The notes under the pieces were generated by a model. The model was given only the letters and a program-made list of their open reading frames with translations, was not told where the DNA came from and did not search any database. Of a stretch of 64,000 nucleotides of DNA, positions 25,988-35,342 are shown in pieces; positions within the stretch are counted from its first letter, which is position 1, and every line of letters starts with the position of its first letter. Position numbers and translations under genes: made by a program. The DNA is taken from positions 792,767-856,766 of the forward strand of contig NZ_JAEPNI010000002.1 in assembly GCF_017643475.1 (NCBI RefSeq), in the 5' to 3' direction. The DNA is from Maricaulis sp. (lineage in GTDB: Bacteria; Pseudomonadota; Alphaproteobacteria; Caulobacterales; Maricaulaceae).

Positions 25988-27895
25988 CTAGCGCACAGCG
26001 CGGCAGACGACAAAACCATGGGCCGGGATGTCCAGCGCGAATGTGCCAACAGCAGCAGAGCTTGTCCCGCATTCGCCCCACAAGGCTTCCCAACGTGTAT
26101 TGCGGCCATCAACCTCGACATTGAGTTGACGTGCGACGTTCTCGGCATTGAAGGCAATCAGCACTTCATCCCCGGAGGCTTCATCAATGCGCGAAATCAC
26201 CAGGACACTTTCCTCGTTTCCGGCATAGCGGGTCAGAAGACGTCCGCGGCGGATCACCTCATTGGACTGGCGGATCTCCGCCATGCGTGCGATCGCCTGG
26301 TAGAGCGGATGACCGGTATCGAAATTATCGCCTGCCGTCGTGGCATCGGTGCCAACCAGATCATTGTCGTTATAGCTCTCGACTACGCTCGGGAACATGT
26401 TCTCACGCGCGGCACGGTCATTGCCATCGGAGATGAAACCCTGCTCGTCGCCATAATAGATAGTGGGCACACCACGCGAGAACATCATCAGGCCATGGGC
26501 CAGGACCAGGCGGTCGAGCAGCTCGGCATCGGAAATGTCGGGATGAGCATTGCGGATGAACATCGACATGCGGCCCATGTCGTGATTGCCGAGGAAGGTC
26601 GGCAGGATCGCTGCTGTCGCCTCGCCACCCGGGTAGACGTGATCGATGTTGAACAATTCCTGGAAGCGCATGCCCGGCTCTGCACCGGTAACGAAGCCCT
26701 GGGCTGTGCCCTGGAAGGCAAAGTCCAGGAAGGCCGGCAAACGCGCCTGGGTGATGTAACGCGCCAGCTGACCCGGATCGCCTTCATATACCTCACCAAA
26801 GACATGGAAGTGCTCGATGCCCTCGGCCCGGGCATGGGCCATGATCTCCGGCGTGAACTCGGCCCAGAATTCCGGACGCACATGCTTGGCGGTGTCGATG
26901 CGATAGCCATCAATGCGGAAGTCGGTGATCCAGGACTTGTAGATATCGATCATGCCGCGCACGACGGTCGGGTGCTCGGTATTGAGATCGTCCAGCCCGG
27001 CAAAATCACCGTAAAGCTCGCTCTCGCCGAACCAGAAACTCTCGCCGCGATTGTGGTAAAGCGTCATGTCATTGAGCCAGGGCGGATTGCGCTCGCCGTC
27101 GACGCCCTCGGGGATGTAGGGCGTATAGGCAAAATCGGGACGCGTCAGATTGGCGAAATTCTCCGGCGTCAGATGTACCGGATCGTCGCCCAGGAAGCCG
27201 TCATTGATCGGCTCGCCATCGGGACCACCCACCGTGGTGAACGGATAATCCGCGCGGCGGCGATAGGGGCATTGGCCGTCCGGATCGATATAGAGCTCGG
27301 ACGTCGGGTCATGGCATTCGCGATAGGCGATCACGTCCGCGGTGTGATTGGTGATGATGTCCATATAGACCCGCATGCCCCGGGCATGCGCAGCCTCGAC
27401 AAAGGCGCGAAACTCCTCGCGCTCGCCCAGATGCGCGTCGGGACGCAGGAAATCGGTGATCCAATAGCCATGATAGGCGGACGAGGCCCAGTCGCCCTCG
27501 CCCTGAACCGCGCGGTTCTGGAAGATCGGTGTCAGCCAGATCGCCGTCGCACCCAGACCCTGGATATAGTCGAGCCGCTGGGTCAGGCCGGCGATATCGC
27601 CGCCATGATAAAAGCCCGGATCGGTGGGGTCATAACCATGATCAAGACGCTCGCCCTCAAGACCGCCCAGATCATTGGCTGTATCACCATTTTCAAACCG
27701 GTCCGGCATGACGAAATAGATGATCTCATCGCGCGGCTGGCGCTCCAGCTCCATCACCGGCGCATCTTGTTCGGCCACAGCCTGGAGACCCGGGTCAACG
27801 ACCGGTTCCGCCTGCTGCCGGTCAAGCTCCTCGCAAGACGCAAGCAGACACGCAACACCACTCAACACTCCAGCCTTCAAGAGAACACGCGCCAT
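25988..27895 (-). CDS. GH13 alpha-amylase family lipoprotein
   Basis: 635 residues. The lipobox VACLLASC makes C21 the lipidated residue, so the enzyme is tethered at the cell surface or in the periplasm. The (beta/alpha)8 barrel shows IYFVMPDRFENGD near the start, DIITNHTAD (conserved region I), nucleophile D334 in DGYRIDTAKHV, acid/base E368 in VFGEVYEG and D439 in FLGNHDMGR. It hydrolyses alpha-glucans; exact specificity is open. A C-terminal beta domain of about 90 residues follows. No maltose transporter, TonB receptor or LacI regulator is adjacent, so it stands alone here. Confidence 0.93.
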   Translation of the reverse strand: MARVLLKAGVLSGVACLLASCEELDRQQAEPVVDPGLQAVAEQDAPVMELERQPRDEIIYFVMPDRFENGDTANDLGGLEGERLDHGYDPTDPGFYHGGDIAGLTQRLDYIQGLGATAIWLTPIFQNRAVQGEGDWASSAYHGYWITDFLRPDAHLGEREEFRAFVEAAHARGMRVYMDIITNHTADVIAYRECHDPTSELYIDPDGQCPYRRRADYPFTTVGGPDGEPINDGFLGDDPVHLTPENFANLTRPDFAYTPYIPEGVDGERNPPWLNDMTLYHNRGESFWFGESELYGDFAGLDDLNTEHPTVVRGMIDIYKSWITDFRIDGYRIDTAKHVRPEFWAEFTPEIMAHARAEGIEHFHVFGEVYEGDPGQLARYITQARLPAFLDFAFQGTAQGFVTGAEPGMRFQELFNIDHVYPGGEATAAILPTFLGNHDMGRMSMFIRNAHPDISDAELLDRLVLAHGLMMFSRGVPTIYYGDEQGFISDGNDRAARENMFPSVVESYNDNDLVGTDATTAGDNFDTGHPLYQAIARMAEIRQSNEVIRRGRLLTRYAGNEESVLVISRIDEASGDEVLIAFNAENVARQLNVEVDGRNTRWEALWGECGTSSAAVGTFALDIPAHGFVVCRAVR

Positions 27896-28112
27896 TCACA
27901 TCCCCATATTCGCATTTTTTTGTAGGCTATATGCAAAGTATATTATGAACAATAGAAATTATTCTGCGTTAGTTTGCTTATTTTTGCATAAGTTCCCAAA
28001 CACCCAATCGCGGCGAAACCCCAACCACTCAGCAGATGGCAGCGCACACCCTCGCAAGATGGACAATCAGCCCGGGCTCTGATTGCTTGTTGGCAAGAGG
28101 GGGAAACAACAG
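27896..28112. promoter_or_regulatory. AT-rich divergent promoter region
   Basis: The first 100 bases are strikingly AT-rich for this genome, with TATATGCAAAGTATATTATG near 27928-27950 and ATTTTTGCATAAG near 27982. The minus strand offers TATACT or TATAAT-like -10 sequences for the amylase gene. The two TTGCAT-like words could be half-sites for a sugar-responsive regulator, but I see no perfect palindrome. Confidence 0.4.
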
Positions 28113-29960
28113 ATGAAGACAGCCAAGCTGCTAGCGAATATCCGCCAGATCGTGCCGACCATGCGCGTCACAGCGATGGTGGAATATGCGATCTCGGCCT
28201 TCATAGTCGGCCTTCTCCTCACCCTGGTTGTGAGCTTGCCGCGCGGACTCGATTTCTCCGACACGGGTTACTATTACAGCTCAATTTTCAACCTGCCCCA
28301 GATCGATATGCAAACCACGCAGTATTCCGTTGTGTGGCGCTTTCTGGCCTTTACGGAGCTGTTTCTTTTTCACCGCTTCATCACTCTCGCCCTGCTCTTT
28401 GGCACTGCGTTCCTCTTCGTCCGAAGCGCACACGAGTTCATCGAGCGGGACCTGCCACACAATCCAAAACGCAATCTGCACTACGCCGCTCTCGCGACGG
28501 TCTCGATCATCCCGATCTACACATTCTGGCTGCCTGACCCGTCCTACAACTCCCTGGGTTACTCCCTGTTATTGCTAATCTACGCTCTGGCGTTCAGGGT
28601 TTCCGGCAAACTGTCGCACTCCGCGCGGTCGTCCCGCACCGAATTGATCATCGCCGGCGCGATATCGTTTCCGCTCTTCCTCTCGCGCCTGATCGCTCCG
28701 GCCTTCGTCATAGCGTCCGTCATTCCACTGGTGCTGATCGTGGCACGGCCGCGCCTGCAAGAGCTCGCCAAGGCTGCCGGCTGGGTCGCGGTCGGATTGT
28801 CAGCTTATCTGATTGTCCAATCGCTGATCATAGAACCCGTCTGGGTGACCCTCGAGCGCATGGAGGGCGGCTTTTTAAGACGGGAAATCCTGGCCCGACG
28901 AGACTTTCTCAGCCATGGTATTTCCTATCTGACGAGGCAGAGCGGCACGTTCCTTTCTGCGTACCCGGTTATCATCGCAGCAGCGACCTCACTCTTCGCC
29001 CTTCAACTCTCACGCCCCGCCCTGACCGGCCGGACACGTCAATACAGTGGCTGGTTGAGCGGCCTGTTATTGATCATTCTGGCGATCGCCATCGGCCTGC
29101 AAAGCGCCGACTATCAGGCACTACTGTTTGGCGAGCTACCGCGACGCACCAATTTCAGCCTGCAGAGCTTCGCACTGGTAACAACTGCCGTTGGCGGCAG
29201 CCTCATCGCCACTCTTCTCGCCTTGATCTATCGTTCACCCGCCTCAGCCTGGCTGCCGCGCGTTTGCGTAGTGCTGATTGCCCTCGTGCTGGGCATCGCA
29301 GCATTCTTCGGGACACAGAGCGGTTGGTACGCCACCTATTTCCGGTATTCCGGCGTGCTTCTGGCCGCCCTGTGCCTGGTGACACTGAGCACCCACTCCC
29401 GGCAGATTGATATCCGCTTCTCGGTTGCGCTTGCCACCAGCGCGGTGCTTTGCCTGCTGCCGGTGAAAAACCTGCTTGATATACCCTACCGCCTGCCGGC
29501 TCCGCTCTCGGAACAGACAGAGGCTGTCCCGGAGGGGCGTGGCACTCGATTTATGCGCGTCGACGCCCCTACACGGGAATTGCTCACCACATTTGCACAG
29601 GTTCGAAACAGCCAGCCCGCGGATGCACCGCGTCGGGCGCTGATTGATCTTTCCGGCCGGTTACCAATGGTCGCCTTCCAATTGGACGCGGACACGCCGC
29701 GTTCAGCCTGGATCCTGTCGATGTATCCCGGATCCCAGGCCCTGTTTGACTACACCTACGACAGCTTGCCACTGCAAACACTGGAATCGGCGTGGATCCT
29801 CGAGGCTCCAGCCTGGGATCGCTCACTGGCGCCGGATGCTCTCAACGCGCGGGGGCTGGATTTTCCGGAGGCCTACACCCCGGTCGCCATGACCTGGTCG
29901 GACTATCTGAATTCACCCTTGATTCTGTGGGAGCGGCAGGGAGAAGTCGCGACGGACTAA
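28113..29960 (+). CDS. polytopic membrane protein, GT-C glycosyltransferase-like
   Basis: 615 residues with about 11-12 hydrophobic segments from residue 22 to about 450, then a soluble C-terminal part of about 160 residues. The first periplasmic loop has LDFSDTGYYYSSIFNLPQID; an acidic residue in this loop is typical of GT-C enzymes that use polyprenyl-phosphate sugars, which is why I propose that class, but there is no decisive motif. The ATG at 28113 follows AGAGGGGG. It is at the left edge of the glycan locus, and a GT2 of the kind that makes polyprenyl-phosphate sugars is encoded at 35339. Confidence 0.65.
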   Translation: MKTAKLLANIRQIVPTMRVTAMVEYAISAFIVGLLLTLVVSLPRGLDFSDTGYYYSSIFNLPQIDMQTTQYSVVWRFLAFTELFLFHRFITLALLFGTAFLFVRSAHEFIERDLPHNPKRNLHYAALATVSIIPIYTFWLPDPSYNSLGYSLLLLIYALAFRVSGKLSHSARSSRTELIIAGAISFPLFLSRLIAPAFVIASVIPLVLIVARPRLQELAKAAGWVAVGLSAYLIVQSLIIEPVWVTLERMEGGFLRREILARRDFLSHGISYLTRQSGTFLSAYPVIIAAATSLFALQLSRPALTGRTRQYSGWLSGLLLIILAIAIGLQSADYQALLFGELPRRTNFSLQSFALVTTAVGGSLIATLLALIYRSPASAWLPRVCVVLIALVLGIAAFFGTQSGWYATYFRYSGVLLAALCLVTLSTHSRQIDIRFSVALATSAVLCLLPVKNLLDIPYRLPAPLSEQTEAVPEGRGTRFMRVDAPTRELLTTFAQVRNSQPADAPRRALIDLSGRLPMVAFQLDADTPRSAWILSMYPGSQALFDYTYDSLPLQTLESAWILEAPAWDRSLAPDALNARGLDFPEAYTPVAMTWSDYLNSPLILWERQGEVATD

Positions 29961-31105
29961 CCTCGGCCGCCGTCAAGGAGGGCGAGAGCGGTTTCAATGA
30001 CAAACGCCTGCTGGCTGTCGGTCATAGCACTGAACAGCGGCAAACGCACCAGCGTCTCCGTCGTCCGCACTGTGATATCCATACACCCCACAGCTCGACC
30101 GAGCTGGCGGCCAGCTGGCGTCAGATGCAGCGGCACGTAATGCGGAGACGCAACCACACCCCGTTCGCGCATGGCCTGGCAAAAGCCATCCCGGGCCTCC
30201 CGGTCGCATAGTCGGAGATGAAAAATGTGCGCATTGTGCCCGGCCGACGGTGGAATACGGGGCACGATGACATCATCTCGACCCGCGAACGCCTCTTGAT
30301 AGCGGGCCCACAATCGCAAGCGCTTTGCAAGGAGGTCGCCAGACCGCTCGAGCTGCCCCAGCAGAACTGCACCTGCAAGCTCGCTCAGGAGATAGGATGA
30401 CCCCAGTGAAAGCCATTCATACTTGCTCTCGGTTCCACGCAGGAAGTCCGCACGATTTGTTCCCTTGTCCCGAACGAATTCGGCCAAGCGCGCATCGCCA
30501 CCGTGATTGGAGATGAATGCGCCGCCCTCGCCGCACGACACGTTCTTGGTATGATGAAAGCTGATTGCTGCGTAGGTACCGAAACTGCCAAGGGGGCGGC
30601 CATTCCATGACGCCTCAAGGGCTTGGGCAGCGTCTTCCAGCAGGACCAAGTCATGTTTCCGACTCAGTGCCTCAAACGCGTCCATATCACAACCTACGCC
30701 CGCGTAGTGGACGAGCATGATGGCGCGCGTGCGCGGCCCGATCGCCGCCTCGGCCGCGACCGGATCGATATTCAGCGTATTCGGGTCAATGTCGACAAAC
30801 ACCGGCACCGCTCCCCGAAGCGCCATGGCATTGGCCGTCGAGACGAAGGTGAAGGACGGCATAATGACTTCGTCGCCTGGCTTGAGGTCCAGCACCAGTC
30901 CCATCATCTCCAGCGCAGCGGTGCAGGATGGCACGACGAGCGCGGCCTTGGCGCCGAGCATCGTCTCCAGAAACGCCTCACTGGCCCGGGTAAACCGGCC
31001 ACCGCCTTCCAGCCGCCCCTCCGCAATAGCAGCGTTCAGGTGGCCCGTTTCATTTACGGCGTAGTCTGGTTTGCAGAACGGCACTTTGATCGGCACCTGA
31101 GCCAT
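29957..31105 (-). CDS. rffA: dTDP-4-amino-4,6-dideoxygalactose transaminase (WecE/RffA type)
   Basis: 382 residues from the ATG at 31105, preceded by GGGGGAA. A DegT/DnrJ/EryC1 PLP aminotransferase that closely follows WecE: PSCTAALEMMGLVLDLKPGDEVIMPSFTFVSTANA, D158 in LLEDAAQ, the PLP lysine K187 in SFHHTKNVSCGEGG, and KGTNRADFLRG followed by LGSSYLLSELAGA. WecE makes dTDP-4-amino-4,6-dideoxy-D-galactose from the 4-keto-6-deoxyglucose nucleotide; the substrate dTDP-sugar enzymes (RmlA/RmlB) are not in the window. It converges with the GT-C-like gene by a four-base overlap. Confidence 0.88.
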   Translation of the reverse strand: MAQVPIKVPFCKPDYAVNETGHLNAAIAEGRLEGGGRFTRASEAFLETMLGAKAALVVPSCTAALEMMGLVLDLKPGDEVIMPSFTFVSTANAMALRGAVPVFVDIDPNTLNIDPVAAEAAIGPRTRAIMLVHYAGVGCDMDAFEALSRKHDLVLLEDAAQALEASWNGRPLGSFGTYAAISFHHTKNVSCGEGGAFISNHGGDARLAEFVRDKGTNRADFLRGTESKYEWLSLGSSYLLSELAGAVLLGQLERSGDLLAKRLRLWARYQEAFAGRDDVIVPRIPPSAGHNAHIFHLRLCDREARDGFCQAMRERGVVASPHYVPLHLTPAGRQLGRAVGCMDITVRTTETLVRLPLFSAMTDSQQAFVIETALALLDGGRG

Positions 31106-31250
31106 TATTTCCCCCTGGACCGGCTGTACGGTCAGTATGCGGGCTGCCGGTAGAAGGACAAGGCCCGAACGCAAGGCGATATGAGCGTGGAAACGCGGAA
31201 GCGACGGCTTCGTTCTTGCCAAGCCTGCACAACCGGATTAGCGATTCCGG

Positions 31251-32222
31251 ATGTGCAAACCCACCGCGCCAAAATCCCCGCTAAAGGGCTTACTCAACAT
31301 CGTGTTTGCCCTGTTGGCGATAATGGGGTTCAGCTGGGCCGTCGCAACCGAGCTCAGCCAAGACGCGTTGATCGTGCAGGCGCCTGCCTGGTTGGCGTTC
31401 GGTGCGGCTATGTCCCTGTTTGTCCAGCTGGGAGAGACGGCGCGCGTCCTCCTCCTGACCCGTCTGGGCAAGGCGCATTGGCTGGCCAGCCAACGCATCA
31501 GCTTCATGGCCAACCTCCTCAGCCTGCTGCCTTTGGGCTGGGTCGGAGGTGATCTCTACCGCACACACAAACTGTCCAGCTTCGCCGCCAATGCCGGGGA
31601 GGCGCTCGGTGGCGTCGCCATCGCCCGCCTGCTGGGCTTGATCGCCACCACAGCCCTGTTTGCAATTGCCTCGTTCGCAATCCTGACCGACCCGCCTGAA
31701 ATTGCCTTCAATGTTTCCGGCCTGCAGCGTCCGCTTGGCATTGGGCTGACACTCCTGGTGTTGGCCACAGCTGTCTTGCTGTTCCTTCCACGCGTGCGTC
31801 GACCGCTCATGGCCCGCGTGCAAAAGCTCCTCTCGCAAACCTCCACGGCAGTGGGTGATATCCGCCTGCCTGCACTCTTGCTCGCTGGCCTGGTCAGCCT
31901 GGGTGTCGCCCTGGGTCGGGGATTATTGCTCTGGAGCGTTGCATTGACGCTGGGCGAGCAAGTCAGCCTGCCGATAGCACTGGCCGCAAGCGGTGTTGGC
32001 CTGGTTATCTCTGTCGTGCCCTTCACCTCTGCCGGCATTGGTTTGCGTGAAGCAGCCATCGCCGCAGCACTCGCTGCCTTGGGCCCCCCTCTGACCGCGG
32101 CAATCCTGATAGCCAGCGGTACCCGACTGCTCGCCGCATCGGTCAGCCTGGTCGGTTGGGCGGGCCTGGCGATCTTGGAGCGGCGGACCGGCAAGTCTCA
32201 CCCTGCCGGGGAGGGTTCATGA
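31251..32222 (+). CDS. flippase-like membrane protein (LPG synthase TM/UPF0104 family)
   Basis: 323 residues with about eight membrane helices. The family resembles the membrane domain of lysylphosphatidylglycerol synthases, often annotated as flippase-like. Visible hallmarks are NLLSLLPLGWVGGDLYRTHKLS (about residues 87-108), with the conserved Gly-Gly-Asp, and the late VVPFTSAGIGLREAAIAAAL. Neighbouring families of this fold move or modify lipid-linked substrates. The ATG at 31251 lacks a good ribosome-binding site. Its stop overlaps the following sulfotransferase start (ATGA), opening a five-gene coupled operon. Confidence 0.8.
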   Translation: MCKPTAPKSPLKGLLNIVFALLAIMGFSWAVATELSQDALIVQAPAWLAFGAAMSLFVQLGETARVLLLTRLGKAHWLASQRISFMANLLSLLPLGWVGGDLYRTHKLSSFAANAGEALGGVAIARLLGLIATTALFAIASFAILTDPPEIAFNVSGLQRPLGIGLTLLVLATAVLLFLPRVRRPLMARVQKLLSQTSTAVGDIRLPALLLAGLVSLGVALGRGLLLWSVALTLGEQVSLPIALAASGVGLVISVVPFTSAGIGLREAAIAAALAALGPPLTAAILIASGTRLLAASVSLVGWAGLAILERRTGKSHPAGEGS

Positions 32223-33325
32223 CCCGGCTGTGTTTCATCACGGGCGCCCCGCGATCAGGAACCAGCCTGCTGATCAACCTGCTGGGCCAACATCAAGAAG
32301 TCCGTGCGCGCTCCCAGCCCGCACCGCTACTGCCCGTCGGCTTGAAGGCGGAATTCCTCAAATCCGCCAGACCACGACACTGGCCCGACACCTACCCGCT
32401 CGCCGACCAGCAATTTGCCAGCTTCACCCCGCCCGAGGCATTCACCGAATTCTTGCAATCCTCGGTGCCCGCAAGGGATTTCTGGACGCACTGGCTCGAC
32501 GCAATGGTCGGATATTCAGGACAGTATACCGCACCGCAAACACCGCGAGCGGGCCTGGGTGCGCTGGAAAACCGCCGGGCGATCGAGGCGCTCGCCGCAT
32601 ATATTCAATGGGCAGCAGAACCCGAGGCCGCGACAAGCGTGATCGCCTGGAAGGAAGTATTCGGCGAGGAGTTGCTCCCGGCCTGGCTGGCGGAAGGGCA
32701 TACCGGCATCCTGGTCATCCGCGATCCGCGCGACTCGATCAACTCCCAGCTGACAGGGCGAGGAGAGGACTATGCCGGTGCATCCCGCCCCCTCTTATAC
32801 CTGTGCCGACAATGGCGAAAATCCGCGCTCTACGCGCTCGCACTGGAAGCCCAGGGACGGTTCCATCATCTCCGCTACGAAGACCTGGTGAAACGTCCAA
32901 CCTTAACACTCAAATCACTGTCCGGGCTGGATTATCCGGAAAACCCAAAACCCGGTTCCTGGGACACCAACAGCTCATTCGAAGAGTTCCACGATGTCTC
33001 TACATCCAGTATCGGTCGCCACCGGCAGCACATGCGGGAACCGGTTGCCCGGTTCATCGACGCCCTTTGCTTTGAGGAGATGACCGCGCTTGGTTACACG
33101 CCAGATATCTCCGCCAACCAGAGAGAGGCCATTTTGAGGTCTCACCCCTTTGAGACCGATCCACCCGAACGGACGGAGATGCGTGCCTATCAATGGACAC
33201 CGGAGCGGTTGAGCGAAGAACTTGAACGTCTCGCGCAATGCCGGCACGGCGGGCCCGCGCGTGCTCCGGAAGGGTTCATCTTCCCAAACCTGGTCACGCC
33301 CCGGCCGACAGTGGAAGCGACATGA
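32219..33325 (+). CDS. sulfotransferase 1 of the glycan locus
   Basis: 368 residues. It contains both PAPS-binding signatures of the sulfotransferase fold: the 5'-phosphosulfate loop ITGAPRSGTSLLINLL (residues 7-22) and the 3'-phosphate segment LVIRDPRDSINSQL (about 165-178). There is no signal or membrane segment, so sulfation would occur in the cytoplasm before export. The ATG at 32219 has GGGGAGGG and overlaps the previous stop. The stop overlaps the next ATG. The acceptor is probably a sugar or lipid-linked intermediate (inference from context). No PAPS synthesis genes are in the window. Confidence 0.85.
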   Translation: MTRLCFITGAPRSGTSLLINLLGQHQEVRARSQPAPLLPVGLKAEFLKSARPRHWPDTYPLADQQFASFTPPEAFTEFLQSSVPARDFWTHWLDAMVGYSGQYTAPQTPRAGLGALENRRAIEALAAYIQWAAEPEAATSVIAWKEVFGEELLPAWLAEGHTGILVIRDPRDSINSQLTGRGEDYAGASRPLLYLCRQWRKSALYALALEAQGRFHHLRYEDLVKRPTLTLKSLSGLDYPENPKPGSWDTNSSFEEFHDVSTSSIGRHRQHMREPVARFIDALCFEEMTALGYTPDISANQREAILRSHPFETDPPERTEMRAYQWTPERLSEELERLAQCRHGGPARAPEGFIFPNLVTPRPTVEAT

Positions 33326-34314
33326 TGCATCGTCTCACCACGGCCCGGGCCTCTTGCCTGATCTATGGCTTCGCGCGTCGTCAAGCCGCTCGCCAAAAAA
33401 GCGCAGGACGATGGCTGCTGCCCGGCAATATCTGCGAGGCCGTTCCCCTGGCACTGATGAGCGCGGACGCGCCAATCGAGTTCATCGACATTGATGTGGA
33501 AACCCTGGCCCTGAACACCGATCGGGTCGCATCTTCTCTCGATCGGCATGGGCCGTGCGCCGGGATCATCAATATCCATCCCTACGGTTCCTCTCACGGC
33601 GCGGCACAACGCCTTCGGCACTTGCGCCAGCTCATCGGCTCGAACAGCCTGTTGATCGATGACCGATGCCTCTGCGTGCCATCGCTGGAGCCGACGGAAT
33701 CCGAAGCGGACCTTGTCCTTTACAGCACGGGATATGGAAAAGTGCTGGACCTGGGGAGCGGCGGCTATGGCTTTGCCAGGGACCCGTTGAACATCCCGGT
33801 GCCGGAAGCGCCCCATGACCCGGCGGCTGAACGCCGACTGGTCTCTGCACTTCAGACCGCGGAAACACGAGGCCAGGTCTGTCCGATGGACGAGGATGAG
33901 ATCCTGCGCAGATCCAGCGACCACTGGCTTCCAAATACCGCCGGTCCGGATCCCGTTGAGCAGGACAAGCACGTCAAATCAAACCTTGCTCCTGTTCTGG
34001 CGCACAAACGCATGATCAATGCGATCTACCGCGAGCATCTACCCGAACAAGCCTGCTGGCCGGACCCATTCCAGTCCTGGCGCTTTCAAATATCAACCCA
34101 CGACAGCCACGCCCTTCTCGAACACATTCGTGCAGCCGGCTTTTTCGCATCTTCTCACTATCGCGGGTTTGAACACGCCTTCGGGAAATTCGACCTCCCG
34201 GAAACGCGCCGACTTCAATCGAAAACCGTAAATCTTTTCAACGACAAGAATATTGCGGAAGACCAGGCTCTCGCGTTAGCTTTGCATGTACGTGCTTTTC
34301 TTGAAGCACATTGA
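33322..34314 (+). CDS. divergent PLP-fold (DegT-like) protein
   Basis: 330 residues. It follows the architecture of sugar aminotransferases but is strongly diverged: LLPGNICEAVPLALMSADAPIEFIDIDVETLALN (about 32-66) equals the cofactor-entry segment, DD at 113-114 in LLIDDRC is the place of the ring-N aspartate, and K140 in YSTGYGKVLDLGSGG lies where the Schiff-base lysine should be. Because these are kept, it may still be catalytic. It lacks the SFHxTK and GEGG motifs of the WecE-like paralogue. The start overlaps the preceding stop by ATGA. Function is unassigned; see findings. Confidence 0.6.
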   Translation: MMHRLTTARASCLIYGFARRQAARQKSAGRWLLPGNICEAVPLALMSADAPIEFIDIDVETLALNTDRVASSLDRHGPCAGIINIHPYGSSHGAAQRLRHLRQLIGSNSLLIDDRCLCVPSLEPTESEADLVLYSTGYGKVLDLGSGGYGFARDPLNIPVPEAPHDPAAERRLVSALQTAETRGQVCPMDEDEILRRSSDHWLPNTAGPDPVEQDKHVKSNLAPVLAHKRMINAIYREHLPEQACWPDPFQSWRFQISTHDSHALLEHIRAAGFFASSHYRGFEHAFGKFDLPETRRLQSKTVNLFNDKNIAEDQALALALHVRAFLEAH

Positions 34315-34325
34315 GGGGGAGCGGG

Positions 34326-35342
34326 ATGCAATTTACTTTTCTGATCTGCAGCGAACGCTCCGGGAGCAATTTCATCACCTCGCTGATGAATGGGCACCCG
34401 CAAGTCTCTGGCCCGCCGCCTTCTCACCTTTTTCGCTTGTTCGGTTTGAACGCACATCGATATGGCGCCTTGTCCGAGGATCAGAACTGGGCTGATTTCT
34501 CCCGCGACTTTCGCGATGCGTTTGACGCGATGCTGGGCTCCTGGAACAGCTCACCCGATTGGGACACGATCCTGGCACCGTCATCGCCACGCAGCATTGC
34601 CCTTGTACTGGATGCAATCTACCAGCTGGAGGCGTCTACCGACGCGGCCAGCCAGGCTTTCGTGAAGGAGAACCACACTCCGTCCTTCTGGGCTTTCCTC
34701 AATAATCACTGGCCGTCGTGCCGCCTCGTCCATCAGGTCCGTGACCCAAGGGATGTTGCCGCGAGCTGGCAACACACTCAGGGCATTCCCGGTGGCATCG
34801 AGAAAGCCGTGGACACATGGATCGCCGACCAGAGCGCCGCGCTAGCGCTGGCGGACCAGATCACTCCGTCAGACCGGCTACTTTGTGTGCGCTATGAAGA
34901 CTTGCTGATGGATACCGCAGGGGCGGCGAGGTTGCTCTGCGCACATCTGGGGCTGGACTATGACCCCTGTATGCTGGACTTCCACGGAGATGACAGAACG
35001 ATCCGAAACGCGGATCGAATTGACGCTTGGTCGAACCTCAACCGGCCCGTCATGGCCGGCAATGTGGGTGGATTTGAGCACAAGCTTTCGGCCACAGACA
35101 TCCGCTATATCGAACTGCGATGCGCGAAGCTGATGCAACAGTTTGACTACCAGCCACGATCTGGGCTGTTGCCCGCAACGGAAGTGGCGCGCGCCGCCGA
35201 CGCCCAGGCGCTACAGGCGGAACTTTCCCCGCCCCAGCCTTATGCGGTGAGCAGCGCGTCAGAAGCGGAAATCCGGCAACAGCGCTTGGCCATAATTGAT
35301 CGTGTGCTCGCGCGCTCCGCAGGCGCGGCCACTGCTCCATGA
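34326..35342 (+). CDS. sulfotransferase 2 of the glycan locus
   Basis: 338 residues from the ATG at 34326, which is preceded by GAGGGGGAGCGGG; a TTG 15 bases earlier is unlikely. Signatures: LICSERSGSNFITSLMNGHP (about 6-25, 5'-phosphosulfate loop) and VHQVRDPRDVAASWQHTQG (about 135-153, 3'-phosphate). Only distant similarity to the other sulfotransferase of the locus, so the two probably act on different positions or acceptors. No signal peptide. Its stop overlaps the GT2 start (ATGA). Confidence 0.85.
   Translation: MQFTFLICSERSGSNFITSLMNGHPQVSGPPPSHLFRLFGLNAHRYGALSEDQNWADFSRDFRDAFDAMLGSWNSSPDWDTILAPSSPRSIALVLDAIYQLEASTDAASQAFVKENHTPSFWAFLNNHWPSCRLVHQVRDPRDVAASWQHTQGIPGGIEKAVDTWIADQSAALALADQITPSDRLLCVRYEDLLMDTAGAARLLCAHLGLDYDPCMLDFHGDDRTIRNADRIDAWSNLNRPVMAGNVGGFEHKLSATDIRYIELRCAKLMQQFDYQPRSGLLPATEVARAADAQALQAELSPPQPYAVSSASEAEIRQQRLAIIDRVLARSAGAATAP

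Noticed and set aside
25973..27925. Long open reading frame opposite the amylase gene
   Set aside because: It is a high-GC antisense shadow: the minus strand has the lipobox and all GH13 catalytic residues, and the plus-strand translation has no recognisable domain.
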